A DNA stretch of 64,000 bases from Scandinavium goeteborgense (GCF_003935895.2 NZ_CP054058.1:3515177-3579176), one strand, 5' to 3'; positions 33,529 through 42,880 are shown, numbered from the stretch's first letter. Program-made: numbers and translations. Notes: a model not told the origin generated them from the letters alone.

Positions 33529-33854
33529 TGAGTCATTCAACCGATCACGGCGCTTCCCACGGTAGCGTAAAAACCTACATGACAGGATTTATCCTGTCGA
33601 TCATCCTGACGCTAATCCCGTTCTGGATGGTGATGAACGGCACCGCATCCCACGCAGTCCTGATTGGCTGTGTACTGGTGGCTGCGGTAGTACAGATTCT
33701 GGTGCATCTGGTGTGCTTCCTGCACATGAACTCCAAGTCTGATGAGGGCTGGAATCTGACGGCATTCATCTTTACTGTACTAATCATTGCGATTGTAGTG
33801 ATAGGTTCAATCTGGATCATGTGGAACCTTAACTACAACATGATGGTTCGATAA
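33528..33854 (+). CDS. cyoD: Cytochrome bo3 ubiquinol oxidase subunit IV
   Basis: The 108-residue product starts [20 protein letters not shown] and has three membrane helices, including [18 protein letters not shown] at the C-terminus. It is the small subunit that helps assemble the copper B site. Longer forms starting at 33447 would lie inside cyoC and are rejected. Confidence 0.98.
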
Positions 33855-33865
33855 GAGCGGCGAGT

Positions 33866-34753
33866 ATGTTTAAGCAATACCTGCAAGTTACAAAACCAGG
33901 CATCATCTTCGGTAACCTGATCTCGGTCATCGGCGGCTTCCTGTTGGCTTCGAAAGGCAGCATCGATTACCCGCTGTTTGTGTATACCTTGATTGGCGTG
34001 TCGCTGGTCGTTGCATCCGGTTGTGTGTTTAACAACTACATCGACAGGGATATCGACAGGAAGATGGAACGGACCAAAAATCGGGTGCTGGTCAAAGGCC
34101 TGATTTCTCCGAACGTTTCGCTGGTGTATGCCACCTTGTTGGGTGTTGCTGGCTTTATGCTCCTGTGGTTCGGCGCTAACCCGCTGGCATGCTGGCTTGG
34201 CGTGATGGGCTTCGTGGTTTATGTGGGCGTTTACAGCCTGTATATGAAACGCCATTCCGTCTACGGCACGCTGATTGGTTCACTCTCCGGCGCAGCGCCG
34301 CCGGTGATTGGCTACTGCGCCGTCACTGGCAACTTTGACAGCGGTGCGGCTATTCTGCTGGCGATTTTCAGCCTGTGGCAGATGCCTCACTCCTACGCCA
34401 TCGCGATTTTCCGCTTTAAGGATTATCAGGCGGCAAACATTCCGGTCCTGCCGGTTGTTAAGGGGATCTCCGTTGCCAAAAACCACATCACGCTCTACAT
34501 CATCGCTTTTGCTGTTGCAACGCTGATGCTGACGCTCGGTGGCTACGCGGGATATAAATACCTGATTGTCGCTGCGGCGGTAAGCGTCTGGTGGCTTGGA
34601 ATGGCACTGCGTGGGTACAAAGTGGCGGATGACAGAGTCTGGGCGCGCAAGCTGTTCGTCTTCTCTATTGTCGCCATCACCTCGCTGTCGGTGATGATGT
34701 CAGTCGACTTCATGGTGCCGGATTCGCATTCGGTTCTGGCTTACGTCTGGTAA
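33866..34753 (+). CDS. cyoE: Protoheme IX farnesyltransferase (heme O synthase)
   Basis: The 295-residue UbiA-family prenyltransferase has about nine membrane helices. The prenyl-diphosphate motif is [18 protein letters not shown] near residues 54-71, and the second conserved stretch is [11 protein letters not shown]. It farnesylates heme b to heme O for the CyoB oxygen-reducing site. It is last in the operon, with a strong terminator 17 bases later. Confidence 0.98.
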   Translation: MFKQYLQVTKPGIIFGNLISVIGGFLLASKGSIDYPLFVYTLIGVSLVVASGCVFNNYIDRDIDRKMERTKNRVLVKGLISPNVSLVYATLLGVAGFMLLWFGANPLACWLGVMGFVVYVGVYSLYMKRHSVYGTLIGSLSGAAPPVIGYCAVTGNFDSGAAILLAIFSLWQMPHSYAIAIFRFKDYQAANIPVLPVVKGISVAKNHITLYIIAFAVATLMLTLGGYAGYKYLIVAAAVSVWWLGMALRGYKVADDRVWARKLFVFSIVAITSLSVMMSVDFMVPDSHSVLAYVW

Positions 34754-34770
34754 GCCTACCATCGCGTTAA

Positions 34771-34794
34771 AAGGGTGCTTCGGCACCCTTTTTT
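34771..34794 (+). terminator. Terminator of the cyo operon
   Basis: AAGGGTGC and GCACCCTT flank a TTCG tetraloop, followed by a T run. It lies 17 bases past the cyoE stop. Confidence 0.9.
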
Positions 34795-34900
34795 ATTCTT
34801 TAGATCAATGCGTCACGATGTAATATTTGCTAAACAACCGCTTGTTTACCCTACCCTTCCCCGGCTTTACACTAAGCGCTGCTTTTATACTGAGGTGGAA

Positions 34901-36265
34901 ATGAACGATTTTAAGATGACGCCAGGCGAATTGCGCGCGACCTGGGGTTTAGGGACCGTATTCTCACTGCGTATGCTCGGCATGTTTATGGTTCTGCCCG
35001 TTCTGACCACGTACGGCATGGCATTACAGGGTGCCAGCGAAGCGTTGATTGGCCTCGCCATCGGAATTTATGGGCTCGCACAGGCAATATTTCAAATCCC
35101 ATTTGGCTTGCTTTCAGACCGTATTGGCCGTAAACCGCTGATTGTCGGCGGACTCCTGATTTTCGTCGTCGGCAGCATGATTGCCGCGATGTCAGATTCT
35201 ATCTGGGGCATCATTCTTGGCCGCGCACTGCAAGGCTCTGGTGCCATTGCCGCCGCCGTAATGGCACTGCTCTCAGACCTGACCCGCGAACAGAACCGCA
35301 CCAAAGCGATGGCGTTTATTGGCGTCAGCTTTGGGGTCACTTTTGCCATCGCCATGGTGCTGGGTCCGATCGTTACCCACAAACTCGGCCTGCATGCGCT
35401 GTTCTGGATGATTTCCGGGCTGGCGACGCTCGGGATCCTGCTCACCATTTGGGTGGTGCCGAACAGCGACAACCACGTCCTCAACCGTGAATCGGGCATG
35501 GTGAAAGGCTGCTTCAGCAAAGTGCTCATGGAGCCCAAGCTGCTGAAGCTGAATTTCGGCATTATGTGCCTGCACATTCTGCTGATGTCGACATTTGTTG
35601 CCCTGCCAGGCCAGCTTGAAGCCGCGGGCTTCCCGGCTGCCGAGCACTGGAAAATCTACCTGGTCACCATGCTCGTCTCGTTCGTTTCGGTTATCCCGTT
35701 TATCATTTATGCCGAAGTGAAACGCCGCATGAAGCGCGTGTTCCTGATTTGCATCGCCCTCATTTTGATTGCCGAGATCGTGCTGTGGGGATCGGGGGCG
35801 TACTTCTGGGAACTGGTTGCCGGCGTCCAGCTGTTCTTCCTCGCCTTCAATCTGATGGAAGCCCTGCTGCCGTCGCTTATTAGCAAAGAATCCCCGGCGG
35901 GTTATAAAGGTACGGCGATGGGGATTTACTCCACCAGCCAATTCCTGGGCGTCGCGATTGGCGGCTCACTGGGAGGCTGGCTCGACGGTTTCTTTGATTC
36001 GCAAACGGTGTTCCTGATGGGCGCTCTGCTGGCAACCGTATGGCTGCTGGTCGCCATGACCATGCAGGAACCGCGTTACGTCAGCAGCCTGCGCGTGGCC
36101 ATTCCGGAGGGTGTCGACGCAGATGAAAACCTGAAAACGCGTCTGTTAGCAAAAGACGGGGTGAAAGAAGTGTTGGTTGTCGCCGCCGAGCGCTCTGCAT
36201 ACGTCAAAATCGATAGCAAAGTGACGAACCGCTTTGAAGTAGAACAGACGATCGTTGGGGCATAA
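34901..36265 (+). CDS. yajR: Major facilitator transporter YajR
   Basis: The 454-residue product equals the Escherichia coli length. Twelve membrane helices carry motif A (GLLSDRIGRKPLIVGG near residue 70) and GIYSTSQFLGVAIGGSLGGW. A cytoplasmic C-terminal ferredoxin-like YAM domain starts near 390 (LAKDGVKEVLVVAAERSAYV). The substrate is unknown; it is grouped with drug exporters. The ATG at 34901 follows GAGGTGGAA; earlier in-frame starts overlap the cyo terminator and are rejected. Confidence 0.96.
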   Translation: MNDFKMTPGELRATWGLGTVFSLRMLGMFMVLPVLTTYGMALQGASEALIGLAIGIYGLAQAIFQIPFGLLSDRIGRKPLIVGGLLIFVVGSMIAAMSDSIWGIILGRALQGSGAIAAAVMALLSDLTREQNRTKAMAFIGVSFGVTFAIAMVLGPIVTHKLGLHALFWMISGLATLGILLTIWVVPNSDNHVLNRESGMVKGCFSKVLMEPKLLKLNFGIMCLHILLMSTFVALPGQLEAAGFPAAEHWKIYLVTMLVSFVSVIPFIIYAEVKRRMKRVFLICIALILIAEIVLWGSGAYFWELVAGVQLFFLAFNLMEALLPSLISKESPAGYKGTAMGIYSTSQFLGVAIGGSLGGWLDGFFDSQTVFLMGALLATVWLLVAMTMQEPRYVSSLRVAIPEGVDADENLKTRLLAKDGVKEVLVVAAERSAYVKIDSKVTNRFEVEQTIVGA

Positions 36266-36266
36266 A

Positions 36267-36289
36267 AAAAGCGGGCATCGCCCGCTTTT
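36267..36289 (+). terminator. Terminator of yajR
   Basis: AAAAGCGGGC and GCCCGCTTTT form a hairpin directly after the yajR stop codon. Confidence 0.85.
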
Positions 36290-36297
36290 GAGTTCAG

Positions 36298-36327
36298 AAA
36301 AACCACCTTCACGAAGGTGGTTTTTTT
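36298..36327. terminator. Bidirectional terminator between yajR and yajQ
   Basis: AAAAACCACCTT and AAGGTGGTTTTT pair around CACG with A and T runs on both sides. It ends 2 bases before the yajQ stop on the other strand. Confidence 0.88.
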
Positions 36328-36328
36328 A

Positions 36329-36820
36329 TTAGTCGCGGAAGTTCTTGAACTGGAACGGCTGGCCCAGATTGCCGCCACGCACCAGCGCCATAACTGCCTG
36401 CAGATCGTCACGCGCTTTCCCGGTCACGCGAATTTCTTCGCCCTGGATCTGCGTCTGCACTTTCAGCTTGCTGTCTTTAATCAGCTTAATGAGCTTCTTC
36501 TGCACCGCGCTTTCAATGCCGGTTTTCAGCTTACCTTCAACGAACCAGGTTTTACCGCTGTGTGTATATTCTTCTGGTACATCAATGGAGTTGCCTTCAA
36601 TGCCACGCTTAAGCAGCTTGGCACGCAGGATATCCAGCAGCTGATTGACCTGGAAATCAGATTCGCTCAGCACCTTGATGGTCTGGTTTTTTTCGTTCAG
36701 CTCAATGCTGGCTTCTACGCCACGGAAGTCGAAGCGCGACTCCACTTCACGGGCCGCATTATCGACCGCGTTCTTGGCTTCCTGAAGATCAACTTCAGAG
36801 ACAATATCGAAAGATGGCAT
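36329..36820 (-). CDS. yajQ: YajQ family nucleotide-binding protein
   Basis: The 163-residue product starts [20 protein letters not shown] and contains two ferredoxin-like halves ([20 protein letters not shown] and [20 protein letters not shown]). Homologues bind nucleotides and, in Xanthomonas, cyclic di-GMP. The Escherichia coli role is unsettled. It is a single gene that diverges from panE-yajL. Confidence 0.97.
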   Translation of the reverse strand: MPSFDIVSEVDLQEAKNAVDNAAREVESRFDFRGVEASIELNEKNQTIKVLSESDFQVNQLLDILRAKLLKRGIEGNSIDVPEEYTHSGKTWFVEGKLKTGIESAVQKKLIKLIKDSKLKVQTQIQGEEIRVTGKARDDLQAVMALVRGGNLGQPFQFKNFRD

Positions 36821-36964
36821 GTTTTATTCTCCCTCTCTTTTTGTTGCGATGCATAATACCCACAAAGTCAGAGAACACAACCTGTTATCCCTGCAAGTCA
36901 GGGGGTATCGTCGGCGCTATAATAGTAACATAACGCCTGATTCCGCAGCAGGTGAGGAGGAACG

Positions 36965-37879
36965 ATGAAGATTACCGTGCTCGGATGCGGCGCCCTTGGA
37001 CAATTATGGCTGACCGCGCTGTACCGGCAAGGCCATGAGGTGCAAGGCTGGCTCCGCGTCCCCGCCCCCTGGTGCAGTGTGAATCTGCAGGAGACTGACG
37101 GGAGCGTCTTCAACGAACTGCTGACCGCCAACGATCCAGAGTTTCTCGCCAGCAGTGATTTGCTGCTCGTCACCCTGAAAGCCTGGCAGGTTTCCACCGC
37201 TGTGAAAAATCTGGCGGGCATGCTCCCAGCCACCAGCCCAGTTTTGCTGATGCATAACGGTATGGGCACGCAGGATGAACTGCGGGCGGTGAAGCAACCG
37301 CTGCTGCTGGGCATGACCACGCAGGCCGCGCGGCGCGACGGCAACCTGATTATTCACAGCGCAAAGGGCACTACCCACATTGGCCCGGCCAATGCACAAG
37401 GACTGGATTACAGCGCCCTGGCGGACACGCTGCACACCGTGCTGCCGGACGTCGCGTGGCATAACAATATTGGCAATGCGAGCTGGCGTAAGCTGGCGGT
37501 GAACTGCGTGATTAACCCGCTCACCGCACTGTACAATTGCCCGAATGGTCAGCTTCGGGACTATCCTGAAGAAGTGGCGCGCATCAGCGCAGAAGTCGCG
37601 GCGGTCATGGAGCGCGAAGGCCATCACTCGAGTGCGGAAGATTTACTGAGCTACACCTGGCAAGTCATCGACAGCACCGCCAGTAATTTTTCGTCCATGC
37701 TTCAGGACGTTCGTGCCCAGCGCCAGACTGAAATCGACTACATCAACGGCTACCTGCTAAAGCGCGCGCGTGCCCATGGCATTACCGTGCCGGAAAACAC
37801 CCGCCTGTTTGAACAGATTAAACGTAAGGAGAATACGTATGAGCGCATCAGCGCTGGTTTGTCTCGCCCCTGGGAGTGA
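36965..37879 (+). CDS. panE: 2-dehydropantoate 2-reductase
   Basis: The 304-residue product has the NADPH-binding GCGALGQLW motif at residues 7-15. The C-terminal domain holds the active-site Lys in [14 protein letters not shown] near residue 176 and the Glu in [11 protein letters not shown] near residue 256. It reduces ketopantoate to pantoate in pantothenate and CoA synthesis. GAGGAGGAACG precedes the ATG. Its last 41 bases overlap yajL in another frame. Confidence 0.97.
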   Translation: MKITVLGCGALGQLWLTALYRQGHEVQGWLRVPAPWCSVNLQETDGSVFNELLTANDPEFLASSDLLLVTLKAWQVSTAVKNLAGMLPATSPVLLMHNGMGTQDELRAVKQPLLLGMTTQAARRDGNLIIHSAKGTTHIGPANAQGLDYSALADTLHTVLPDVAWHNNIGNASWRKLAVNCVINPLTALYNCPNGQLRDYPEEVARISAEVAAVMEREGHHSSAEDLLSYTWQVIDSTASNFSSMLQDVRAQRQTEIDYINGYLLKRARAHGITVPENTRLFEQIKRKENTYERISAGLSRPWE

Positions 37880-38429
37880 GGAAATGGAAGCCGTGACCAC
37901 CATCGACCTGCTGGTACGCGGCGGAATCAAGGTCACCACCGCAAGCGTTGCCAGTGACGGCGAGCTGGCTATCACCTGTTCACGCGGTGTAAAACTGTTG
38001 GCCGATGCGCCCTTGGCCCAGGTGGCTGACGGCGACTTCGACATCATCATTCTGCCTGGCGGCTTAAAAGGTGCCGAATATTTTCGCGACAGCACCATTC
38101 TGGTGGAGACGGTTAAGCAGTTTCACCGCTCAGGCCGAATCGTGGCCGCCATTTGTGCCGCGGCGGGCACGGTTTTGGTTCCGCACGAGATCTTCCCGGT
38201 CGGCAACATGGCCGGTTTCCCAGGACTGAAAGACACCATTCCGGCCGATCAATGGCAGGATAAACGCGTAGTCTGGGATCCGCGTGTGAGCCTGCTCACC
38301 AGCCAGGCGCCGGGCACCAGCATCGACTTCGGCCTGAAAATCATTGATCTGCTGGTCGGCCGTGAAAAAGCCTATGAAGTGGCTTCCCAACTGGTGTTAC
38401 CGGCGGGCATTTATAATTTCTACGAGTAA
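37839..38429 (+). CDS. yajL: DJ-1/PfpI family protein YajL
   Basis: The 196-residue product carries the nucleophile-elbow cysteine Cys106 in [11 protein letters not shown] and an N-terminal Glu in [10 protein letters not shown] that tunes it. YajL protects against oxidative and carbonyl stress; deglycase, chaperone and glyoxalase roles have been proposed and disputed. The ATG at 37839 is preceded by AAGGAGAATACGT inside panE, so the two genes are coupled by a 41-base overlap. Confidence 0.96.
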   Translation: MSASALVCLAPGSEEMEAVTTIDLLVRGGIKVTTASVASDGELAITCSRGVKLLADAPLAQVADGDFDIIILPGGLKGAEYFRDSTILVETVKQFHRSGRIVAAICAAAGTVLVPHEIFPVGNMAGFPGLKDTIPADQWQDKRVVWDPRVSLLTSQAPGTSIDFGLKIIDLLVGREKAYEVASQLVLPAGIYNFYE

Positions 38430-38606
38430 CGTCTCAGCGAATTAATCGTCGCCACGCCCGTGGCGGCGCTCACACTTCCAGCATTAAATTCCTCCATTCT
38501 GTTCAGCGCTTTCATCAACTAGCCCTTATTTTTCAATTCATTAAACGAAAAGCACGCCATTTCCGCTGCCTTGACACGCCAAATATTCCGTGGAAAACTC
38601 AACTTC

Positions 38607-38624
38607 AACTGGACTATACCAGTT
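38607..38624. promoter_or_regulatory. NagR/DasR-like operator upstream of the sugar operon
   Basis: AACTGGACTATACCAGTT has six-base inverted arms (AACTGG/CCAGTT). Its core, ACTGGACTATACCAGT, differs at two positions from ACTGGTCTAGACCAGT, the HutC-type operator bound by NagR/DasR amino-sugar repressors. It ends 64 bases before the permease start. The convergent GntR/HutC gene (42048-42782) is the obvious binder. This is inferred from motif and context. Confidence 0.7.
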
Positions 38625-38688
38625 TAAAAAACACCTCCTGACACGCCCCCGGCAGGAGGCATAAAAACCTCATTAAGAGGAGTCGCCC

Positions 38689-39957
38689 GTGATTACGTTT
38701 ATTGAGAGCAAGGTCATCCCTGTCCTTATCCGGATTGGTGAAAACAAAATTCTGGTGGCGGTCCGTAACGGGATCGCTCTGACGCTGCCGTTCACCATCA
38801 CTGGCAGTCTTTTCTTAATCATTGCCAATTTACCGATCCCCGGCTGGAGCGAATGGTTAGGCCCGTGGGCTGACAAAATCAGCGCGCCGGTTGCCGTAAC
38901 CTTCGGCGCAATCGGCCTGATTTCCGCCGTGGGGATCAGCTACAACCTCGCGAAGGAATATAAGCTGAATGCGATTACCTGCAGCGCGGTCACACTGGTG
39001 GTGTTCCTGCTGGCACAGCTCAACGATAAATATCAGTTGAACGTCGACAACCTCGGGGCGGCGGGCCTGTTCTCCGCCATTATTCTGGCGGTGCTGACGG
39101 TGCATATCATTCGCTGGTTTATTGGCCGCGAAATTGTCATCAAGCTGCCGGAGGGCGTTCCACCCGCCGTGGCCCAATCTTTTGCCAGCCTGATTCCGGC
39201 TGCGGTCGCCATCACGCTGGTGTGGTTTGTCCGGGTAATGCTCGGCTTTGATATCAATGAATTTTTCACCCAAATCCTCAGCCCGCTGGTCAGCGGTCTC
39301 GGCTCGCTGCCGGGCATGCTGGTGCTGATTTTCCTGATTTCGCTGCTGTGGTGCTGCGGCATTCACGGTGACAACGTGCTGTCCGGCATCACCAGCCCGA
39401 TATTCCTGAAATACATCGCCGAAAACACCCAGGCGTATTTAAACCACCAGCCCATTCCACATATCACCGCCGACGGCTTTTACATCGTGTTTATGTGTAT
39501 CGGCGGCACGGGCGCCACGCTCGGTCTGGTGCTGGCGATGCTGCGCTCCCGCAGCAAACTGTATAAATCGGTAGGCAAACTGTCGCTGCCTTCGGCGGTG
39601 TTCTGTATCAACGAACCGGTCATTTTCGGTTGCCCGATTGTCTTTAACCCGCTGCTGATGATCCCGTTCACCCTGACGCCGATGCTGCTGTGTATCTCCA
39701 CCTACAGTCTGATGTACTTCGACATCATCGGCCGCCCGGTACTGCAAATCCCGTGGACCATGCCACCTATTCTCGCGGCCTGGTTCGTCACCGGCGGCAA
39801 TATTCCGGCGGTTATATGGTCCGTCTGTACCGTGGTCATTTCCGTCGCCATCTACTTCCCGTTCTTCAAACTGCTCGAACGTCAACAGCTGACAAAAGAG
39901 CGTCATGAAGAACAACGCGCAAGCGAATCCGTATTGAACACTGACTCCGCATTGTAA
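38689..39957 (+). CDS. PTS IIC permease of the lactose/cellobiose/chitobiose family
   Basis: The 422-residue product starts at GTG with a strong AAGAGGAG site and has about ten membrane helices. Conserved IIC segments are present: WCCGIHGDNVLSGI near residue 222, with the substrate-binding His, and CINEPVIFGCPIVFNPLLM near 306, with the conserved Glu. It translocates a beta-linked disaccharide while phosphorylating it, but the IIA and IIB partners are not encoded in the window. The neighbouring genes point to an amino-sugar or beta-glucoside substrate. The cassette lies between yajL and thiI, which are adjacent in the backbone order of relatives, so it is accessory. Confidence 0.9.
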   Translation: MITFIESKVIPVLIRIGENKILVAVRNGIALTLPFTITGSLFLIIANLPIPGWSEWLGPWADKISAPVAVTFGAIGLISAVGISYNLAKEYKLNAITCSAVTLVVFLLAQLNDKYQLNVDNLGAAGLFSAIILAVLTVHIIRWFIGREIVIKLPEGVPPAVAQSFASLIPAAVAITLVWFVRVMLGFDINEFFTQILSPLVSGLGSLPGMLVLIFLISLLWCCGIHGDNVLSGITSPIFLKYIAENTQAYLNHQPIPHITADGFYIVFMCIGGTGATLGLVLAMLRSRSKLYKSVGKLSLPSAVFCINEPVIFGCPIVFNPLLMIPFTLTPMLLCISTYSLMYFDIIGRPVLQIPWTMPPILAAWFVTGGNIPAVIWSVCTVVISVAIYFPFFKLLERQQLTKERHEEQRASESVLNTDSAL

Positions 39958-39969
39958 AAAGGATATCTG

Positions 39970-41286
39970 ATGAAAAAGCTCAAAATTGTCACCATCGGCG
40001 GTGGCTCAAGCTATACCCCGGAACTGATCGACGGCTTTATCAAACGTTACGATGAACTGCCGGTCACCGATTACTATCTGCTGGACATCGAAGAAGGCAA
40101 AGAGAAGCTGGAGATTGTCGGCAAGCTGGCGCAGCGCATGGTGAAAGAAGCCGGGGTTCCGATGAATATTCATCTGTCCCTCGACCGCGCCGAAGCGCTG
40201 AAAGACGCCGATTTCGTCACCACCCAGCTACGCGTCGGTTTTCTCGATGCGCGCATCAACGATGAAAAAATCCCGTTGAAATACGGCGTGCTGGGCCAGG
40301 AAACCACTGGCCCTGGCGGGTTTATGAAAGCCCAGCGTACGATCCCGGTGCTGCTGGATATCTGCCGGGACATGGAAAAATATTGCCCTGACGCGTGGCT
40401 GATTAACTTCACCAACCCGGCCGGGATCGTCACCGAAGCCATCACCCGCCATTCCAACATCAAGAGCATCGGGATTTGCAGCGGCGCCAACAGCATGCTG
40501 ATGGATATCGCCAAAGCCTATGAGGTGGAAAAGAAGGACGTTTACGCTCGCATCATGGGCCTGAATCACCTGATTTTCGCCGACCAGATTTTCATTAAAG
40601 GCGAAGATCATACCGATGATTTTATGGCAAAACTGGCCCAGGGCAGCGCCAGCAACTCGCTGAAAAACATCCCGGATATCGGCTTCTCCTCGCGCTTTGC
40701 CAAAGCGTTACACATGTATCCGATTTCCTATCTGAAATACTTCTTCCTGACCCGCGAAATGGTCGAAGCGGCACAGAGTGATGCCAGCACCAAAGGCACC
40801 CGCGGCGAGCAAACCCGTGAGATTGAGCATCGCCTGTTTGAGCTTTATCAAGATGAGCACCTTTCCCATAAACCGAAAGAGCTGGAGAAACGCGGCGGCG
40901 CCTGGTATTCGGATACTGCCTGCTCGATTATCAGTTCGATTTATAACGACAAAAAAGAGATCCACGTGGTGAACACCGTCAACAACGGCGCGACACCGGA
41001 TCTGCCGGATCACGTGACGCTGGAAACCAACGCAGTTATCGATCGTAACGGTGCACACCCACTGGCGTACGGCCGCTTACCGGTCAAAATTCGCGGTCTG
41101 ATCCAGAGCATGAAAGCCTATGAAGAGCTGACCGTCGAAGCCGCGATCACCGGCGATTACAGCACCGCACTGATGGCGCTGACCATTAACCCGCTGGTGC
41201 CGTCGGCAACGCTTGCCGAGAAAATTCTCGATGAGTATCTGGAAGTGAATCAGCGTTATTTACCGCAATATCACTCTAAAAGCTAA
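39970..41286 (+). CDS. GH4 family 6-phospho-glycosidase
   Basis: The 438-residue product opens with the NAD-binding motif KIVTIGGGSSYTPELIDGF. The metal ligands typical of family 4 are present: Cys170 in GICSGAN and His200 in GLNHLIF. VLGQETTGPGGFMKAQRT is a further GH4 signature. The enzymes hydrolyse 6-phospho-beta-glucosides or chitobiose 6-phosphate by an NAD- and manganese-dependent redox route. It is nearest the CelF/LicH/ChbF group, but the sequence read alone does not settle glucose versus glucosamine specificity. It lies 12 bases after the IIC gene. Confidence 0.92.
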   Translation: MKKLKIVTIGGGSSYTPELIDGFIKRYDELPVTDYYLLDIEEGKEKLEIVGKLAQRMVKEAGVPMNIHLSLDRAEALKDADFVTTQLRVGFLDARINDEKIPLKYGVLGQETTGPGGFMKAQRTIPVLLDICRDMEKYCPDAWLINFTNPAGIVTEAITRHSNIKSIGICSGANSMLMDIAKAYEVEKKDVYARIMGLNHLIFADQIFIKGEDHTDDFMAKLAQGSASNSLKNIPDIGFSSRFAKALHMYPISYLKYFFLTREMVEAAQSDASTKGTRGEQTREIEHRLFELYQDEHLSHKPKELEKRGGAWYSDTACSIISSIYNDKKEIHVVNTVNNGATPDLPDHVTLETNAVIDRNGAHPLAYGRLPVKIRGLIQSMKAYEELTVEAAITGDYSTALMALTINPLVPSATLAEKILDEYLEVNQRYLPQYHSKS

Positions 41287-41295
41287 GGAGCAGCA

Positions 41296-42018
41296 ATGAA
41301 AACGCTTATTTCCCCGGACTATCCGCAACTGTGTCAGGCGGTCGCGCGAAACGTGATTCACTGCGTGAATGCCAAACCCGACGCGCTTATCTGTATCGCG
41401 GGCGGTGACACGCCGCTGGGTGTCTTTGCGGCCCTGGTCGACGCGCAGAATCAGGGCCAGGTAGACTTTTCCCGCACCCAGTTTCTCGGGCTGGATGAAT
41501 GGCTCGGTCTTGGCCAGTCAGACAAAGGTAGCTGTCGCGAAATGGTCTGGCATCATTTCTTCGACAAACTGACGCTGCGTGAGGAGCAAATCTGCTTTTT
41601 CGATGGTCTCACCGCTAACCCGCAGGCAGAGTGCCAGCGCGTCGATGGTTACATTGAGCAGCATGGGCCCATTGACTGCATCGTGCTCGGCATCGGCATG
41701 AATGGACACATTGGCTTTAACGAGCCGGGCGCGTCGCTGGACAACACTTGCCACGTAATTGATTTGGATGAGGTTACGCAGGCGGTGTCGGTGAAGTATT
41801 TCGATACGCCACGGGAGGTAAAACAGGGGATTTCTCTGGGGCTGAAAACCATTCTGGCGGCCAAAAATATCGTGCTGATGGCGAGCGGTGAGAAGAAAGC
41901 GGCCATTGTGGCGCAGACCGTGAATCACCCGGCGAGTCGCGATATTCCGTCGACGCTGGTAAAAACGGTGCCACAGGCGAGTTTGTATGTTGATAACGCG
42001 GCAGCCCGCGCGCTGTAG
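41296..42018 (+). CDS. Glucosamine-6-phosphate deaminase-like protein (NagB family)
   Basis: The 240-residue product has NagB/6-phosphogluconolactonase family features. LICIAGGDTPLGVFAAL binds phosphate, FLGLDEWLGL carries the catalytic Asp, and IGMNGHIGFNEPGASL holds the catalytic His and Glu. The deaminase set is retained, so I favour conversion of glucosamine 6-phosphate to fructose 6-phosphate and ammonia. It is shorter than NagB (266) and close to YieK in length. It follows the GH4 gene by 9 bases, making it the third gene of the operon. Confidence 0.85.
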   Translation: MKTLISPDYPQLCQAVARNVIHCVNAKPDALICIAGGDTPLGVFAALVDAQNQGQVDFSRTQFLGLDEWLGLGQSDKGSCREMVWHHFFDKLTLREEQICFFDGLTANPQAECQRVDGYIEQHGPIDCIVLGIGMNGHIGFNEPGASLDNTCHVIDLDEVTQAVSVKYFDTPREVKQGISLGLKTILAAKNIVLMASGEKKAAIVAQTVNHPASRDIPSTLVKTVPQASLYVDNAAARAL

Positions 42019-42047
42019 TACGCATCTGGCAGGCGCACTGGCGCCTG

Positions 42048-42782
42048 CTAGCGTTCGATGCGCAGGTTTTTGACCCGGAAGATATCGGCGCGGTTATAGC
42101 TGATGGAGTAGTTAAACGCCGTTTTGTCGGCAAGACGCGTCACTTCAGTAATTTTCAGCATCGGCTGGCCGCTGGCAATATTGAGCAGCGGTGCCAGTTC
42201 ATCGTCAAACAGGGCGGCTTCGATAATGGAGTCAGCGTCTTTGATTTTCTTCCCGGTGTACCCTTCGATATAGCCATACAGCGAGCCGTCCTTGAGGATC
42301 TCCTCAGGAATGGTGTCGATGATGCTTTGCGGGATATTACTGTCTTCCACCAGCACTGGATTGCCATCGAGCAGGCGGATTCGACGGATAAACCAGATAT
42401 TTTCGCCGGGAGAGATTTCGAGATGCTGCGCCAGAGTGGCATCAGCCTGAATGACGTTGAACGCTAACAGCTGGCTGCTGACCTTCACGCGTCCCTGAAA
42501 TTCACGGGAAAAGCCGAGGATGCTGTCGCTGGTTTCGTTATTCAAAAGGTAGACGTTGGTGGCGCTGTTTTTCAGCACGAACATCCCTTTGCCGTGAATG
42601 CGCTCGATAAACCCTTCCTGAACCAGGTTATCCATCGCTTTCTGCACCGTTACGCGGGTCACGCCGTAGAGGCCTGCCAGTTCGCGCTCGGAGGGAATGC
42701 TTTCTCCTTTTTTATAAAGTTGATTGAGGATGTCGCCCTTAATGCGTTCCTTAATCTCAATATACTTGTGCACCTTTTGCAT
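42048..42782 (-). CDS. GntR/HutC-family regulator with UTRA domain
   Basis: The 244-residue product starts MQKVHKYIEIKERIKGDILN. The winged helix at about 1-70 includes PSERELAGLYGVTRVTVQKA and FIERIHGKGMFV. A UTRA effector domain covers about 85-240 (ENIWFIRRIRLLDGNPVLVE, IKDADSIIEA). HutC members such as NagR and DasR respond to phosphorylated amino sugars. It is convergent with the sugar operon, and a matching operator precedes the IIC gene, so it is probably its repressor. I chose the start at 42782 because the upstream extension lies within a REP sequence. Confidence 0.9.
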   Translation of the reverse strand: MQKVHKYIEIKERIKGDILNQLYKKGESIPSERELAGLYGVTRVTVQKAMDNLVQEGFIERIHGKGMFVLKNSATNVYLLNNETSDSILGFSREFQGRVKVSSQLLAFNVIQADATLAQHLEISPGENIWFIRRIRLLDGNPVLVEDSNIPQSIIDTIPEEILKDGSLYGYIEGYTGKKIKDADSIIEAALFDDELAPLLNIASGQPMLKITEVTRLADKTAFNYSISYNRADIFRVKNLRIER

Positions 42783-42799
42783 GCTGACCTCAGACAAAT

Positions 42800-42830
42800 G
42801 CCGGGTGGCGCGATGCTTACCCGGCCTACA
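42800..42830. repeat. REP element
   Basis: GCCGGGTGGCGCGATGCTTA followed by CCCGGCCTACA is a single REP unit. It lies 18 bases upstream of the GntR gene start, between it and thiI. Confidence 0.88.
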
Positions 42831-42880
42831 TTTCCACTGGGAATAGTGCGGTTTGATGCCGCAAACCGTGCGTGCTGATG

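Noticed and set aside
38430-42830. Prophage or transposon origin of the sugar cassette
   Set aside because: No integrase, transposase, tRNA target or terminal repeats are seen at either edge; only a REP and a short hairpin repeat lie nearby.
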